Source of the DNA: CAWAQA01 sp963784065 | Lineage (GTDB): Bacteria > Acidobacteriota > Vicinamibacteria > Vicinamibacterales > UBA2999 | Length of the DNA stretch: 64,000 nucleotides | Direction of reading: 5' to 3' | Assembly: GCA_963784065.1 (NCBI GenBank) | Contig: CAWAQA010000004.1 | Coordinates: forward strand, 372,001 to 436,000 | Part shown: piece by piece, positions 38,853 to 52,410 of the stretch | Position numbering within the stretch: the first letter of the stretch is position 1 | How the letters are laid out: every line of letters starts with the position of its first letter | Program-made: the position numbers and the translations under genes | The notes under the pieces: model-generated | Seen by the model: only the letters and a program-made list of their open reading frames with translations | The model's database searches: none | Told to the model about the DNA's origin: nothing

Positions 38853-38925
38853 CACAGTGGGCCGAAACTGCAACTGCTGAGCCCGCTGGACTTATTGTTG
38901 ACCCACCTGCTAGAGGTACCGCCTG

Positions 38926-40673
38926 ATGCCGAGACCGCGCCACGGCTTGAATGGGGCGATCTGCGCCCTCGCATTGTTCTCAGCGGCCTGCGCTGCCCAT
39001 GTGCCTCCAGCGGCCGTTCCGTCGCCGGCGCCCGTGGCTGCCGCAGCACCCGTTCCCGCGGCCCCCGCTCCCCAGCCCCAGACCGACCCGGTCCTGGATC
39101 TGATTGCGGTGTCCAATGGCCATTTCGAGACCGGCCGGCGCGACCTCCAGCTGGGTCATCTCGAGACGGCGAAGACGGAGTTCAATCGGGCGCTGGAAGT
39201 TCTCCTCGAATCACCCCTGGGCGCTCGGACCGAACCGCGGCTCCGGGAGCATTTCGACCGCCTCGTGGAGCGCATCAGCGCCTACGAGGTCACGGCCCTG
39301 GCCCAGGGCGACGGATTCACGGAGCGGAAGCTCGATCCTGCCAGCATCGACGATCTGCTGACGATTTCGACGTTCGAGAGCCCGGCGGCGACTCCGGAAA
39401 CGGAGCAGACCGTCGCCGAGGACCTCCAGGAAACGGTCCACGACATCGACATCCCGCTGAATGCGCGGGTGTTGTCGTTCGTCCAGCTGTTCACCGGCCG
39501 GCTGAAAGGCTACCTGGAAGAGGGGTTGAGCCGGGGTGCCCGCTACCTGCCGATGATCCAGGATGTGTTCCGGGCCGAAGGGCTTCCGCTGGACCTCGCC
39601 TACGTCCCGCTGATCGAGAGCGCGTTCAAGCCCAGCGCGCTGTCTCGCGCGAAAGCGCGAGGGATCTGGCAGTTCATGCGAGGCACGGGCCTCGAGAATG
39701 GGGTTGAAGCACGACTGGTACATCGACGAGCGTGCGGATGCCGAGAAAAGCACGCGCGCCGCGGCCAAGTATCTGAAAAGCCTCCATAAGATGTTCGGCG
39801 AGGACTGGCATCTCGCGCTCGCCTCCTACAACGGCGGCCCGGGCCGGGTGCAGCGCGCGATGAAGCGGTCGGGCCGTGAGGACTTCTGGGCCCTCAGCGC
39901 CAGTTCCCGCTTCCTCCCGCAGGAGACGCGGGATTACGTGCCGCTCATCCTCGCGGCCATGATCATCGCCAGGAACCCCGCTCAGTACGGGATGAACGTC
40001 ACCCCGTGGGACGAGCAGCAGTTCGAGACGGTGCAGGTGGCCGAGGCGGTGGACATTCGCCGGGTCGCTGAGTGGGTCGACATCCCGGTGCAGACGATCC
40101 AGGAGCTGAATCCGGAGCTTCGCCGCTGGACGACGCCCGTACGCGCCACCGATTACGAGCTGAAAGTGCCGATGGGCACGGCGGACGCGGTGCGCGAGCG
40201 CCTCGAACAGGCCGACCCGGCGGAACTGGCCGCCCTCAACCGTCACACGGTCAAGAAGGGCGAGACGCTCACCTCCATCGCGAAGCGGCTGAAAGTGAGC
40301 CGCGGGGACCTGGCCGAGGCGAACTATCTGACCCTGAAGTCCAGGGTGACGCCGGGCCAGCAGCTCGTTATTCCGCGCCCGCCGACGCTGCTCCTCGCCA
40401 CGCGCACCGAGAACCCGGCGCCAGCCGTCGAAACCCGGAACGCGGACGCGGACGTCGTCAATGCGAGCAACATGAAGGCGCCGCAGCCCGAAAAGACGGC
40501 GCAGTCAACGCGTGATCCACCGCGTGAAGCGGGGCGACACGCTGTTCTCCATCGCGAGGCTGTATCGGACGACCGTCGCGTCGCTGAAGGAGTGGAACCG
40601 GATCAGCGGGAACGCGATCCAGATCGGACAGCGGCTGACCATCTTCCCGAACGGGGCGGTGGAGACGAACTAG
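38926..40673 (+). CDS. mltD: MltD-like lytic transglycosylase with LysM repeats, frame-broken
   Basis: Membrane-bound murein hydrolase. Start MPRPRHGLNGAICALALFSA with lipobox-like AACAAH (Cys about residue 22). A Pro/Ala linker and helical N-terminal region (RRDLQLGHLETAKTEFNRAL) precede the SLT domain: YLPMIQDVFRAEGLPLDLAY, then LIESAFKPSALSRAKARGIW with the catalytic Glu in LIESAF. After a jump near 39700 come KHDWYIDERADAEKSTRAAA and HLALASYNGGPGRVQRAM. LysM 1 is NRHTVKKGETLTSIAKRLKV (about 40240-40375). After a jump near 40510, LysM 2 is HRVKRGDTLFSIARLYRTTV. Stop TAG 40671-40673, followed by an intrinsic terminator. Confidence 0.92.
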
Positions 40674-40805
40674 GAAGTGTCCTTGTGATTTCTACAGCGG
40701 GCCGCCCGTTGGTTGGCCCGCGAGATCGCGGTCGAAAGGCTGTCGTGGGCACTACAGGTTCAGTTGATACGATCCACTAGGACACACCGTCCACGAAACG
40801 AGATC

Positions 40806-40840
40806 AAGGCCGGCAGGAGCAACTCCTGACCGGCCTTTTT
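40806..40840 (+). terminator. Intrinsic terminator after mltD
   Basis: Stem AAGGCCGG+CAGGAG / CTCCTG+(A)+CCGGCCTT with a CAA loop, then TTTTT. Stems pair over 14 bp with one bulged A. It lies 133 nt past the mltD stop. The rest of 40674-40805 holds no evident gene. Confidence 0.85.
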
Positions 40841-40971
40841 GTTTGGACGTCACGCCCGCCTACCCCCGGCCCGATCAACGCATCCGGCCAAGGCACAGCC
40901 AGTTGGTTAAGCCTGACGCGGACGTCCAGGGCGAGCGTCTGCGAGCGCCGAGCCGTCGATACCCTGAAATG

Positions 40972-41005
40972 AAAAAGGCCGGCCAGGATTTCTCCTGCCG
41001 GCCTT
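40972..41005 (-). terminator. Intrinsic terminator for the coiled-coil gene
   Basis: On the minus strand the stem is AAGGCCGGC+AGGA / TCCT+(G)+GCCGGCCTT, then TTTTTC. It is the near-copy, in reverse orientation, of the terminator at 40806-40840. It sits 76 nt past the stop of the coiled-coil gene. Bases 40841-40971 and 41006-41081 show no gene. Confidence 0.82.
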
Positions 41006-41081
41006 CTGTCGGTTGTCTCTCGAGCGGTGAGCTTCTGGGCTTCGAGTCCTGTGCCTGCGCTTTGAGCCTTGCCTGACGCGC

Positions 41082-43826
41082 CTACGCAGTCACCTTCTTG
41101 GCGCCCACGTCCTCCGGCTTCGTCGTCCTCCGGGTGCGCAGCTGCTTGATGCTCTGCTCGATGCGCTCGGCCAGCTCGCGCTCGTGCTGCAGCGTGCGCA
41201 GCGTGTTCTGCGCTTCCTGCATCATGAACTCGAGCCGTGCAGCTTCTCGCCCACGTGGTCGATGACCGCCTTCTGCTCGCCGAGCGTCTCGAGATTGATG
41301 CGCACGTCCTCGAGCAGGTTGGAGATCAGGCTCGTCTTGGACTGCACCTCGTCGACCATCTTCCGGCGCGTCTCGATTGTCGGCGATCTTCTCCTCGGTC
41401 TCGCCGGACATGGCGAGCAGATCCTGCACCTGCCGGCGCAGCGCCGCGACGCTCCTCGCGATGATCGCTGACGTACTGCAGGTCGGCCTTGCTGCGCGCG
41501 CTGATCTGGTGGACGCTGTCCACCTCGGCCTTGACCGCGGCTGACGACTGCCTCGCGATCGACGAGCGCCTTCATCTTCGCGTCGATCTCGGCTGACTTC
41601 TGCGCGAGATCCGCCACCTTGGTTTCGACCGCGGCAATCTTCTTCTCGGAGAACGAAAGCTGCGCACGGCGCTGCTCGAGCGCCTTGTACATCGCTTCGG
41701 CGCGCTTGATCTGGTCCTCGGCGGCCTCCGCCTGGGCGACCGCTTCACGCTGCCGCGCCTGAATGCGGGCCAGCTCGCCAATCAGCTCGTCCTTGACGGA
41801 GCTCGAGCGGCCCAGCTCTTCGCCGAGCGCCTGCATCTGCTTCATCCGTTCCGCGGTTTCGGTCGCCAGCGAGCGGCTCGACTCCACGAGCTCGACGAGC
41901 CGCGCCTGCTGTTCCTTGATGACCGCCTCGTCCTGCAGCACGCCCTTGAAGCTCTCGCCGGCATGGTCGAGCTGCGCCTGCAGCGACGTCAGCCGGTTGG
42001 CGAGCGGCAGCACCTTCGTCTGCGCGCTGCTGACGCCATCGATCTTCTGCTGGGCGTCGAGCATCTGGGCAATGACGCCGTCGACCTGCGTTTTCAGCGT
42101 GTCGAGCTCGGCGCGGCGGGCGAGCTGTTCCGCCAGCTTCCGATCGACGTCGGCGGTCAGGACATGAAGGGTGTTGATGCGGCCTTCGAGCTTGTCGACG
42201 AACTGGATGCGGCCAGTCACGCGGGTCAGCTGCGCGTCGAGCTCGCTGGCGAGCTCGCCGAGGCGGGTTGCGGCCTTCGTGCCGTTCTCCACATCGGACA
42301 GCCGCCCGACAATCGCGTCCATCGTCGCCTCGAGCTCCGGCGTCCGGGCGCGGAACGAGGTGAGGCGATCGCCGAACGCTTCGAGCGCGGCGCGATCCGA
42401 CGCCGAGCTTGTCGCGAAGCTGCGTCACCTCGGCGTGCGACTTGTGGAAGTCCTGGATGTCCTTGCGCAGCTCGTCGAGGTCGGCGCGGTTCTGCTTGAG
42501 CACGTCGTACTGAACCGCTGTCCGCTTCGCCAGCTCGTCGACCTGCCCCAGACGCTCCTGCAGCGACTCGAGGTTCGCCTGCTTCTTCGTCAGCTCGTCG
42601 GCCTGGCCGAGCAGCGACTGGAAGTCCTTGCTGAGCGCGTCGGCGCGCTGGTTCAGCAGCGACAGGTGCTTCTCCTTCGCCGCCAGCGCGTCCATGCGGC
42701 TCTCGGCCTCGCTGCACCGCCGACTGCAGCGCCGCGGAGCCGATGGTCGAACGCCTCGAATTCCTTCTTCTCGAGGCCCAGCTTCTCGACGTACGAGCGC
42801 ATGACGTCCACGAGCGCGCGGCCGTCCTTCTCCATCCGCGCCGCTTCGCGTGCGAATTCGTCGCGGGACTTGCTGGCTGCCTCGACCTTCGCGTTGGTCT
42901 CTTCGACGATCTTCTCGATGCGGAGGATCGTCTCCTCGCCGCGCGCCGCCTGCTTCAGGCCCTCGTTCAACTTGCCGATCTGGACGTCCATGCTCCAGAC
43001 CATCTCGTTGAGGCGGTTGGCCTCGACGACGGCGCGATCGATCGTGTGCTTCTGGCCTTCGAGCGCCTTCGACTTCTGCGTGACGTGCTCGGCGAGGGCG
43101 TTGAGCGAGGTGAGCTTCTCTTCGGTGGCCTTGCTCAGCTCCTGCAGCTGCATGAGCGGCCCGAGCTTCTTTTCGACGTCCTTGACCGCCTCGGTCGCGG
43201 CCGTCGAGTCTTCCTTGCGCGCCGCGCGACGGTATCGCGCAGCTTCGCGTAGTCCTGGTTGAGCTGGCCCGCGGTGCCGCGCACCTGGTCGAGCTCGCCG
43301 CGCAGCGCAGCGGCGTTGTCGACGCGACGGACTTGATCTCGTTCTGCGCCTGCCGCAGCTGGCTGCGGAACTCCTCGAGCGCCGCGCGCTCCTTCTTGAT
43401 CGCGTCGACGCTCGCCTGGGTTTCGAGCGCCTGCGAGGAGAGCTGCTGGACCTGCCGGCGATGCGCCTGAAGGTCGCCGTCGGGCGCCATCAGCTTCTCG
43501 GCCGCCTGCCTGCGCCTGCGTGGCGGTATCGATGAGCGACTGGACGCGCGTCTCGACCTCGGCGAACGACGTGGCGCGCTCCTCGACGCCCTCGCAGCCG
43601 CCTGGTGACCTCGTCGAGCTTTTCGGCGGCGACGACCGCTTTCTGCTCGATCTGCTCGAGCGACTTCCCCATCTGCGACAGCTTGGAGCTGCGCATCGAG
43701 ATCTGGGTGAGCATCGCGCTCAGGGCGCTGCGCTCCTCCTTGGCGGCGGTGATCAGGCTCTGAAGGTCGTCGACCTGCTTCTGGGCCTTGCCGGCTGCCG
43801 GCCAGGCCTTTCAGGGAGTCAAGCAT
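41082..43826 (-). CDS. Very long coiled-coil protein of unknown function, frame-broken
   Basis: About 915 codons. The start ATG at 43826 gives MLDSLKGLAG. Almost the whole chain, where the frame is right, is heptad-rich and Asp/Glu/Lys/Gln-rich: MRSSKLSQMGKSLEQIEQKA, LQELSKATEEKLTSLNALAE, HVTQKSKALEGQKHTIDRAV, TTVQYDVLKQNRADLDELRK-like, and MQALGEELGRSSSVKDELIG. No Walker motif, signal peptide or membrane helix was seen, so it is not an SMC ATPase. Jumps occur near 43800, 43600, 43325, 43220, 42770, 42410, 41565, 41455, 41385 and 41240. Rod-like structural or scaffold protein of the cytoplasm is plausible. Its promoter faces comM across a 335-bp gap. Confidence 0.72.
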
Positions 43827-44161
43827 TGCTGCTTCCTTGTAGCGCGAGGGTGGAGGCCCGCCTCGAGGAAAGTGTGGCCGGCGGCGTCGAGAGCTTCATG
43901 AGCATAATGGTGCGCTCAGCTAAACTCAATATCCAACAGTAGTTACGCTAGCTTCCGGGGCCCGCGCCGGTTCTCGGGCTGCCGCCGGACGATCATTCTG
44001 CTCGGAATATCGGAACGGACCGCGTTGCGGAATAGCCGCTCACGCACGGACTGCCATCGGACCGGTTCACCGCGGGATTTCTGCCGCGTCTCGACGGATC
44101 CGGACACCGGCCTGAGATGTCCGCGTGCCGGAGCGGGACCGTATTTGCAATACAGCCGGGC
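43827..44161. other. Divergent gap between the coiled-coil gene and comM
   Basis: 335 bp with no gene I can support. A minus-strand open frame at 43943-44218 (starting MNGKRLDAEHGR) overlaps the comM start and has no recognisable features. AT-richer bases near 43905-43935 (ATAATGG and CTCAATATCC) are the likeliest promoter zone for one or both genes. Confidence 0.4.
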
Positions 44162-45687
44162 ATGCTGGCGAGCCTCCGCAGCGCGGCCGTGTTCGGCGTC
44201 GAGGCGTTTCCCGTTCACATCGAAGTGGACGTCTCATTCGGACTTCCGCGGTTCACGATGGTTGGCCTGCCCGACGCGACCGTGCGCGAGAGCCGGGACC
44301 GGGTACGGTCGGCGATCCGCAACTCGGGCTTCGAGTTCCCATCTCACCGCATCACCGTCAACCTTGCGCCCGCCGACGTTCGCAAGGCGCGGATCGTCGT
44401 TCGACCTGCCCATTGCGCTCGGACTGCTCGCCACCTCGGGAGCGCTGACCCGCCGGGCGGTCGACGACACGGTCGTGCTGGGCGAGCTGTCGCTGGACGG
44501 CGCGATCAACGGCATTCGCGGTGTCCTGCCGATCGCGGTCGCAACCCGCCGGCTGGGCGTGCGGCGGCTGCTCCTGCCGCCGCAGAACGCGGCCGAAGCA
44601 TCGGTCGTGGCCGGACTGGACGTCTGCATCGCGCGATCGCTGGCCGAGGCGATAAGCGCCCTCAACTCTCCCGACGCGCCGAGCGGGCGCAGGCGATGAC
44701 GGACCCGCCGGAGGCCGACACCTGGCCGGATGGCGACCTCGCGGAAGTGCGTGGGCAGCTGCTTCCCCGCCGTGCCCTCGAAGTGGCCGCGGCCGGTGGT
44801 CACAACCTGCTGCTCTCGGGCCCGCCGGGTGCCGGCAAGACCATGCTGGCGCAGGCGGCTGGCGGGCATCCTTCCGCCGCTCACGTTCGACGAGGCGCTG
44901 GAGTGCACGGCCATTCACTCGGTGGCCGGAACCCTTGCTCCTGGAGCAGGACTCCTCGCGACGCGCCCGTTCCGCGCACCGCATCACACGATCTCCAACG
45001 TCGCCCTCGTCGGCGGCGGCGACGAACCCGCGGCCCGGCGAGATCTCCCTGGCGCACAACGGCGTGCTGTTCCTCGACGAGATGCCGGAGTTCGATCGCC
45101 GCGTGCTGGAAGTGCTGCGGCAACCGCTCGAGGAAGGGCGCGTGACGATCGCCCGCGCCGCCCGGAGCGCCGTGTTCCCGGCGCGCTTCGTGCTCGTGGC
45201 GGCGATGAATCCTTGTCCGTGCGGCTTTCTCGGTGACGAGCGCCGCCGCTGCCACTGCACGCCCAGCCAGATTGCGCGATATCGCGGCCGCTTGTCGGGG
45301 CCGCTGCGCGATCGGCTGGATCTGATCGTGGACGTACCGGCAGTGCCTGTCAGTGCCATCACCGAGAGCGCCGCTGGTGAGTCGTCGGCCGCGGTGCGGC
45401 GGCGCGTGCGCGTCGCGCGAGCCACGCAGCAGGCGCGCTATGGCGCCGACGGGCCGCGCACCAATGCCGCGGTGCGGGGCGGCGCGGTCACGACGTTGTG
45501 CAGGCCCGACCCGGCAGGGCGTGCGCTGCTGCGGAAGGCCATCGAGCGGATCGGTCTCAGCGCCCGCGGCTACGACCGAGTGCTCAAGGTTGGACGGACG
45601 ATTGCCGACCTCGCCGGCTCGCCGGGTGTGACCGCCGAGCACGTCGCCGAGGCGCTTCAGTACCCGATTAGTGGAGTGAAGCCGTGA
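44162..45687 (+). CDS. comM: YifB family Mg-chelatase-like AAA ATPase ComM, frame-broken
   Basis: ComM helicase that aids branch migration of incoming DNA in natural transformation. Start MLASLRSAAVFGVEAFPVHI (upstream GTG-type starts lack homology). The N-terminal ChlI-like domain is FGLPRFTMVGLPDATVRESR, FPSHRITVNLAPADVRK, and FDLPIALGLLATSGAL after a jump near 44398. Walker A is LLSGPPGAGKTMLAQ, the DEAD-like box NGVLFLDEMPEFDRRVLEVL. The C-terminal region includes RFVLVAAMNPCPCGFLGDER with Zn cysteines and SARGYDRVLKVGRTIADLAG. Jumps are near 44398, 44695, 44862 and 45035. Intact function cannot be judged from this sequence. Confidence 0.93.
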
Positions 45688-45705
45688 GACAGGCGATAGG
45701 AGGCC

Positions 45706-45748
45706 TCAGGAATCAGGAATCAGGGCGGAATCAGGAATCAGGAATCAG
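45706..45748. repeat. GGAATCA heptamer tandem repeat
   Basis: CAGGAATCAGGAATCAGG, an irregular GCGG, and then GAATCAGGAATCAGGAATCA give five GGAATCA units. The stop codon and last residues (IPDS) of the EamA gene, read on the minus strand, fall in the repeat. It also separates the convergent comM and EamA genes. Confidence 0.75.
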
Positions 45749-46594
45749 TCCGACGCCGTAGATCGCCTTGTCAGCCGTCGCCGCGATGATGATCGTGCCG
45801 CCTCCGAGCACCCATGTGCCCGGGTACTCATCGCGAACGAGCCAGGTCCAGAGCGGGTTCAGCACAGGCTCGAGCAGCAGCAGCAGCGACGCTTCGAGCG
45901 CCGGCAGGTGCCGCATCGCCTTCGTCAGGCAGACATAGGCAAGCCCGATCTGGACGACGCCGAGATACACGACGGTCGTCCACTCCCCCGCCGGCGCGGC
46001 CGGGAGCGGCCAGGCGAACGGCAGCGACACAGCGCTCGCCAGCACGTTGCCGGCCACGACGACGCTCATGCCGAGCCCCTCGTTCGCCGCGTCGCGCTCG
46101 ACGAAACGCAGGCCGAGCAGCGTCAGGGCCCACGAGAGGCCGCACAACGCCGCGAGGACGTTGCCGGTTGCCGGGTCGGGCGCCGTGGCGGTCGCCTGAG
46201 GCTGACCGGCAAAACACAACATCATGCCGGCCCCGAGCGTGGCGAGGTAGACGAGGTCACGCCGGCGAAAACGCTCGCCGATGAGGATCGGACCGAGCAC
46301 GAGGAGGTACAAGGGCGCGGTTGCCTGCAGAAAGATGGCGTTGGCCGCCGTCGTCAACTTCGTCGCGTGAACGAAGAGCGTCAGCGTGCAGGCGTAGATC
46401 AGGCTCACCAGAAGGACGTGGGGCGTGAGGCGGACCCGTCCGCGGAGCCACAGCAGGAGGACGAGTGCGGCAATACCGGAGCGGAGGCCCGCTACTTGAG
46501 CGCTCGTGAAGGCGGCGACTTTGATGCCGGCGCCGCCAGTCGAGAACAGCAGTGCCGCGGCGATCGCCTGGAGCCGAGCCATTTGGCGATTCAT
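45731..46594 (-). CDS. EamA/DMT family transporter
   Basis: 287 residues, intact, ten predicted TM helices in two EamA repeats: AIAAALLFSTGGAGIKVAAF, GIAALVLLLWL, LLVSLIYACTLTLFVHATKL, YLLVLGPILIGERFRRRDLV and VLAALCGLSWALTLLGLRFV. The second repeat ends with AMRHLPALEASLLLLLEPVL and VLGGGTIIIAATA. A drug/metabolite transporter; substrate unknown. The last residues derive from a heptamer repeat. Faces comM; divergent from the M23 gene with 133 bp between. Confidence 0.88.
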   Translation of the reverse strand: MNRQMARLQAIAAALLFSTGGAGIKVAAFTSAQVAGLRSGIAALVLLLWLRGRVRLTPHVLLVSLIYACTLTLFVHATKLTTAANAIFLQATAPLYLLVLGPILIGERFRRRDLVYLATLGAGMMLCFAGQPQATATAPDPATGNVLAALCGLSWALTLLGLRFVERDAANEGLGMSVVVAGNVLASAVSLPFAWPLPAAPAGEWTTVVYLGVVQIGLAYVCLTKAMRHLPALEASLLLLLEPVLNPLWTWLVRDEYPGTWVLGGGTIIIAATADKAIYGVGLIPDS

Positions 46595-46727
46595 ATACAG
46601 TCATTCGCCCGATGTTCGCCCACTGTGGTGTTTTCCCTTTGAACGGCCGACAACCCTTGTAGTAACCTTCGGGCCGCGGACGGCATCCCCCGGCCCGCGG
46701 GCACTCACAATACTGCTGACGGAAACG

Positions 46728-47649
46728 ATGCTCTCAAGGCGTTACACGATTGTTGTTGCTGACCGCACCTCGGGTGTCGTGCGCCGCGCAACCATTTCTG
46801 TGCGTCCCATCGCGATCACCACCTGCGTGGTGCTCGTGACCCCAATCTTGATCGGTCTCGGCGCCGCGTGGAAAGGCCACCTCGACGCGGCCGAACTGAT
46901 CGCGCAGCCAGCAGGTCCTCGAGGTCGAGAACGCCAGCTACCGTTCGGCCACCCTGCAGCTGGCCGGTCAAATCGAATCGCTCCAGTCCGCGATCGCCGA
47001 CCTGGCGGGACGTTCCGCGCTCGATCCGAACCTGTCGCGGGCGATGGACAAGCTGCCCGCGCTGGTGAAAGCGCGCGCGATGGGTGGGGCCACCGAGGTC
47101 GGACCGCACCGCGCGCCGGACGCTCGCCGCGATGACGGTCCCCGAAGATACGTTTGGACTGCTGCGCGGCCTTCTCGAGAGCCTCGAGTCGCGGCTCCAC
47201 GTCGTCCGGCGCAACGTCGATCGCCGAAATGCCCTGGCCGACGCCACGCCGTCGATCTGGCCGGCGCACGGCTGGATCTCCTCGACGGTCGGCCCGCGCC
47301 GGGACCCGCTGACCGGGGGCGCGCGACTACCATTCCGGCCTCGACATCGCCGGCGAGCGGGGCCAGCCCGTCTATGCGACCGCTTCAGGCACGGTGAAAC
47401 AGCTCGGCTACCAGGGCGCCTACGGCAATCTGGTCACGATCGATCACGGGTTCGGTCTCGAATCGCGGTACGGCCACCTGCTCGAACTACGCCGTCAAGA
47501 AGGGCGCGCAGGTGAAGCGCGGCGACGTCATCGGCCACGTCGGCGCCACCGGACGCGCGACCGGCTACCACCTCCACTACGAGGTGCTCGCCAACGGCCG
47601 GCTCCTCAACCCGCTGCAGCTGCTCACGCAGAAGCCGCGCGACCGATAG
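46728..47649 (+). CDS. M23 family metallopeptidase with N-terminal membrane anchor, frame-broken
   Basis: Envelope LytM-domain protein, about 307 codons. The start MLSRRYTIVVADRTSGVVRR is followed by a TM helix (IAITTCVVLVTPILIGLGAA). Then a heptad region in other frames (SYRSATLQLAGQIESLQSAI; LESLESRLHVVRRNVDRRNA). The M23 core, pieced across frames, is FHSGLDIAGERGQPVYATAS with GTVKQLGYQGAYGNLVTIDH and RYGHL, ending TGRATGYHLHYEVLANGRLL, with the HxH zinc motif. Jumps are near 46910, 47110, 47325 and 47490. Resembles divisome-associated LytM proteins. Its stop is 133 nt before secA. Confidence 0.86.
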
Positions 47650-47782
47650 TCCCCTCACAATCCGCCGCGTTTCCTTGCCGATGATGCCCGACGTGGCATA
47701 ATCGGTTGATATTCCTCGTGCAAGTGAGCCCTTCCTTCCGGCTGCCGCCGGGAGCCCTAGCTGGCATCACTCCAGGAAGCGA

Positions 47783-50717
<2,935 letters not shown>

Positions 50718-50796
50718 ACGGCGCGCCGGCTGAAGCGGGCCCCCACGATGACCGGACAGGCGTAGGCGCCGCCTTCAAGCGGCCCGCGAGGTTCAG
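50718..50796. repeat. REP-like palindrome pair between secA and guaB
   Basis: GCGCCGGCTGAAGCGGGCCC followed by CACG, and CGTAGGCGCCGCCTTCAAGC followed by GGCCCGC. The first, reversed, reads GGGCCCGCTTCAGCCGGC. Two inverted copies flank a short spacer, as in BIME units. The element ends 11 nt before the guaB ATG. Confidence 0.5.
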
Positions 50797-52323
50797 ATGG
50801 ACTTGAAGACGGGTTCCTTGACGCTGACGCCCGCCGCCGCCGAAATGGCCACGGCGCTGACATTCGACGATGTGCTGCTGGTGCCGCAGCACTCGACGGT
50901 GCTGCCGACCCAGGTGGACGTGTCAACGCGGCTGACGCGCAATATCCGCCTGAACGTGCCGCTGGTCAGCGCGGCGATGGACACGGTCACGGAATCACAA
51001 CTCGCCATCGCCATGGCGCAGCAGGGCGGGCTGGGCGTCATCCACAAGAACCTGTCGATCGAGGAACAGGCAGCCGAGGTCGATCGCGTGAAGCGATCCG
51101 AGAGCGGGATGATCGTGAACCCGATCACGCTCTCCCCCACCAACCGGATCTACGAAGCGCTCGACCTGATGAAGAGCTACCGCATCTCGGGTGTGCCCAT
51201 CACCGAGGACGGCAGCAAGGAAGGACGGCTCGCCGGGATTCTGACCAACCGTGACCTGCGGTTCGAGACCAACGTGCAACGGCCGATTTCCGATGTGATG
51301 ACGAAGGATCCGCTGTTCACGGTTCCGGTCGGCACGACGCTCGACGAGGCGCGCGAATTCCTCCACCGGCACAAGGTCGAGAAGCTGCTCGTCGTGGACA
51401 AGGAGTTCCGGCTCAAGGGACTCATCACCGTCAAGGACATCCAGAAGGCGATCAAGTATCCGATTGCGTGCAAGGACGCGCTCGGGCGTCTGCGCTGCGG
51501 CGCCGCGATCGGCGTGGCCAAGGATTCGCTCGAACGGGCGCAGGCGCTCGTCTCCGCCGGGGTGGACGTGCTCGTGATCGACACGGCGCACGGGCATTCG
51601 CAGGGCGTGATCGACATGGTCGCGCGCGTGCGACGCGACTACCCGAATACCGAGATCGTCGCGGGCAATGTCGCCACGGCCGAAGCCACCGAGGCGCTCA
51701 TCGGCGCCGGCGTGGACGCCGTCAAGGTCGGAATCGGCGGCGGCTCGATCTGCACGACGCGTGTCGTGGCCGGGATTGGCGTGCCGATGATCAGCTCGAT
51801 CATGGAGTGCGCCCAGGCGGCGGCGGCGCGAAACGTTCCCGTGATCGCCGACGGCGGAATCCGCTATTCGGGCGACATCGTGAAAGCCCTCGCGGTGGGC
51901 GCGAGCTGCACGATGATCGGCAACCTGTTCGCCGGCGTCGATGAGAGCCCTGGTGAGCTGATCCTGTTCCAGGGGCGCAGCTACAAGGAGTATCGCGGGA
52001 TGGGCTCGATCGGCGCGATGCGCCGCGGCAGCCGCGACCGGTATTTCCAGGACGAGTTCGACCTCGAAGGTGGCCGCGCCACAGACAAGCTCGTGCCCGA
52101 AGGGATCGAAGGGCGCGTCGCCCACAAAGGCAGCGCGGCGGCGGTCATCCACCAGCTGGTGGGTGGCTTGCGCGCCGGCATGGGCTACTGCGGCAGCGCC
52201 ACGATTCCCGAGCTGCAGCGCAAGGCCAAGCTGATTCGCATCACGCCGGCCGGCGCCCGCGAGAGTCACGTGCATGACGTGACGATCACGAAGGAAGCGC
52301 CGAACTACCGCATGGAAAACTGA
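50797..52323 (+). CDS. guaB: Inosine-5'-monophosphate dehydrogenase
   Basis: 508 residues, intact; NAD-dependent IMP oxidation to XMP, first committed step to GMP. Start MDLKTGSLTLTPAAAEMATA, then LTFDDVLLVPQHSTVLPTQV. CBS pair inserted at about residues 115-230 (YRISGVPITEDGSKEGRLAG; HKVEKLLVVDKEFRLKG). Catalytic loop GIGGGSICTTRVVAGIGVPM with Cys at about residue 319; XMP-binding GSMAMRRGSRDRYFQ-like (IGAMRRGSRDRYFQ). The ending (HVHDVTITKEAPNYRMEN) is that of the family. Downstream nothing is coupled; tsaE converges on it. Confidence 0.96.
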   Translation: MDLKTGSLTLTPAAAEMATALTFDDVLLVPQHSTVLPTQVDVSTRLTRNIRLNVPLVSAAMDTVTESQLAIAMAQQGGLGVIHKNLSIEEQAAEVDRVKRSESGMIVNPITLSPTNRIYEALDLMKSYRISGVPITEDGSKEGRLAGILTNRDLRFETNVQRPISDVMTKDPLFTVPVGTTLDEAREFLHRHKVEKLLVVDKEFRLKGLITVKDIQKAIKYPIACKDALGRLRCGAAIGVAKDSLERAQALVSAGVDVLVIDTAHGHSQGVIDMVARVRRDYPNTEIVAGNVATAEATEALIGAGVDAVKVGIGGGSICTTRVVAGIGVPMISSIMECAQAAAARNVPVIADGGIRYSGDIVKALAVGASCTMIGNLFAGVDESPGELILFQGRSYKEYRGMGSIGAMRRGSRDRYFQDEFDLEGGRATDKLVPEGIEGRVAHKGSAAAVIHQLVGGLRAGMGYCGSATIPELQRKAKLIRITPAGARESHVHDVTITKEAPNYRMEN

Positions 52324-52410
52324 CGCGGTTCAGCGGGTACGAAGCACAGAGTCACAGAGAACAGATCAGCCAGGATCCTCGTGTCTCCTTGTCGCTGAGG
52401 CCCGTGATGG

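Noticed and set aside
43943..44218. A minus-strand reading frame of 91 codons in the comM promoter gap
   Set aside because: It overlaps the comM start, is Arg-rich as expected for GC-rich antisense frames, and shows no motif.
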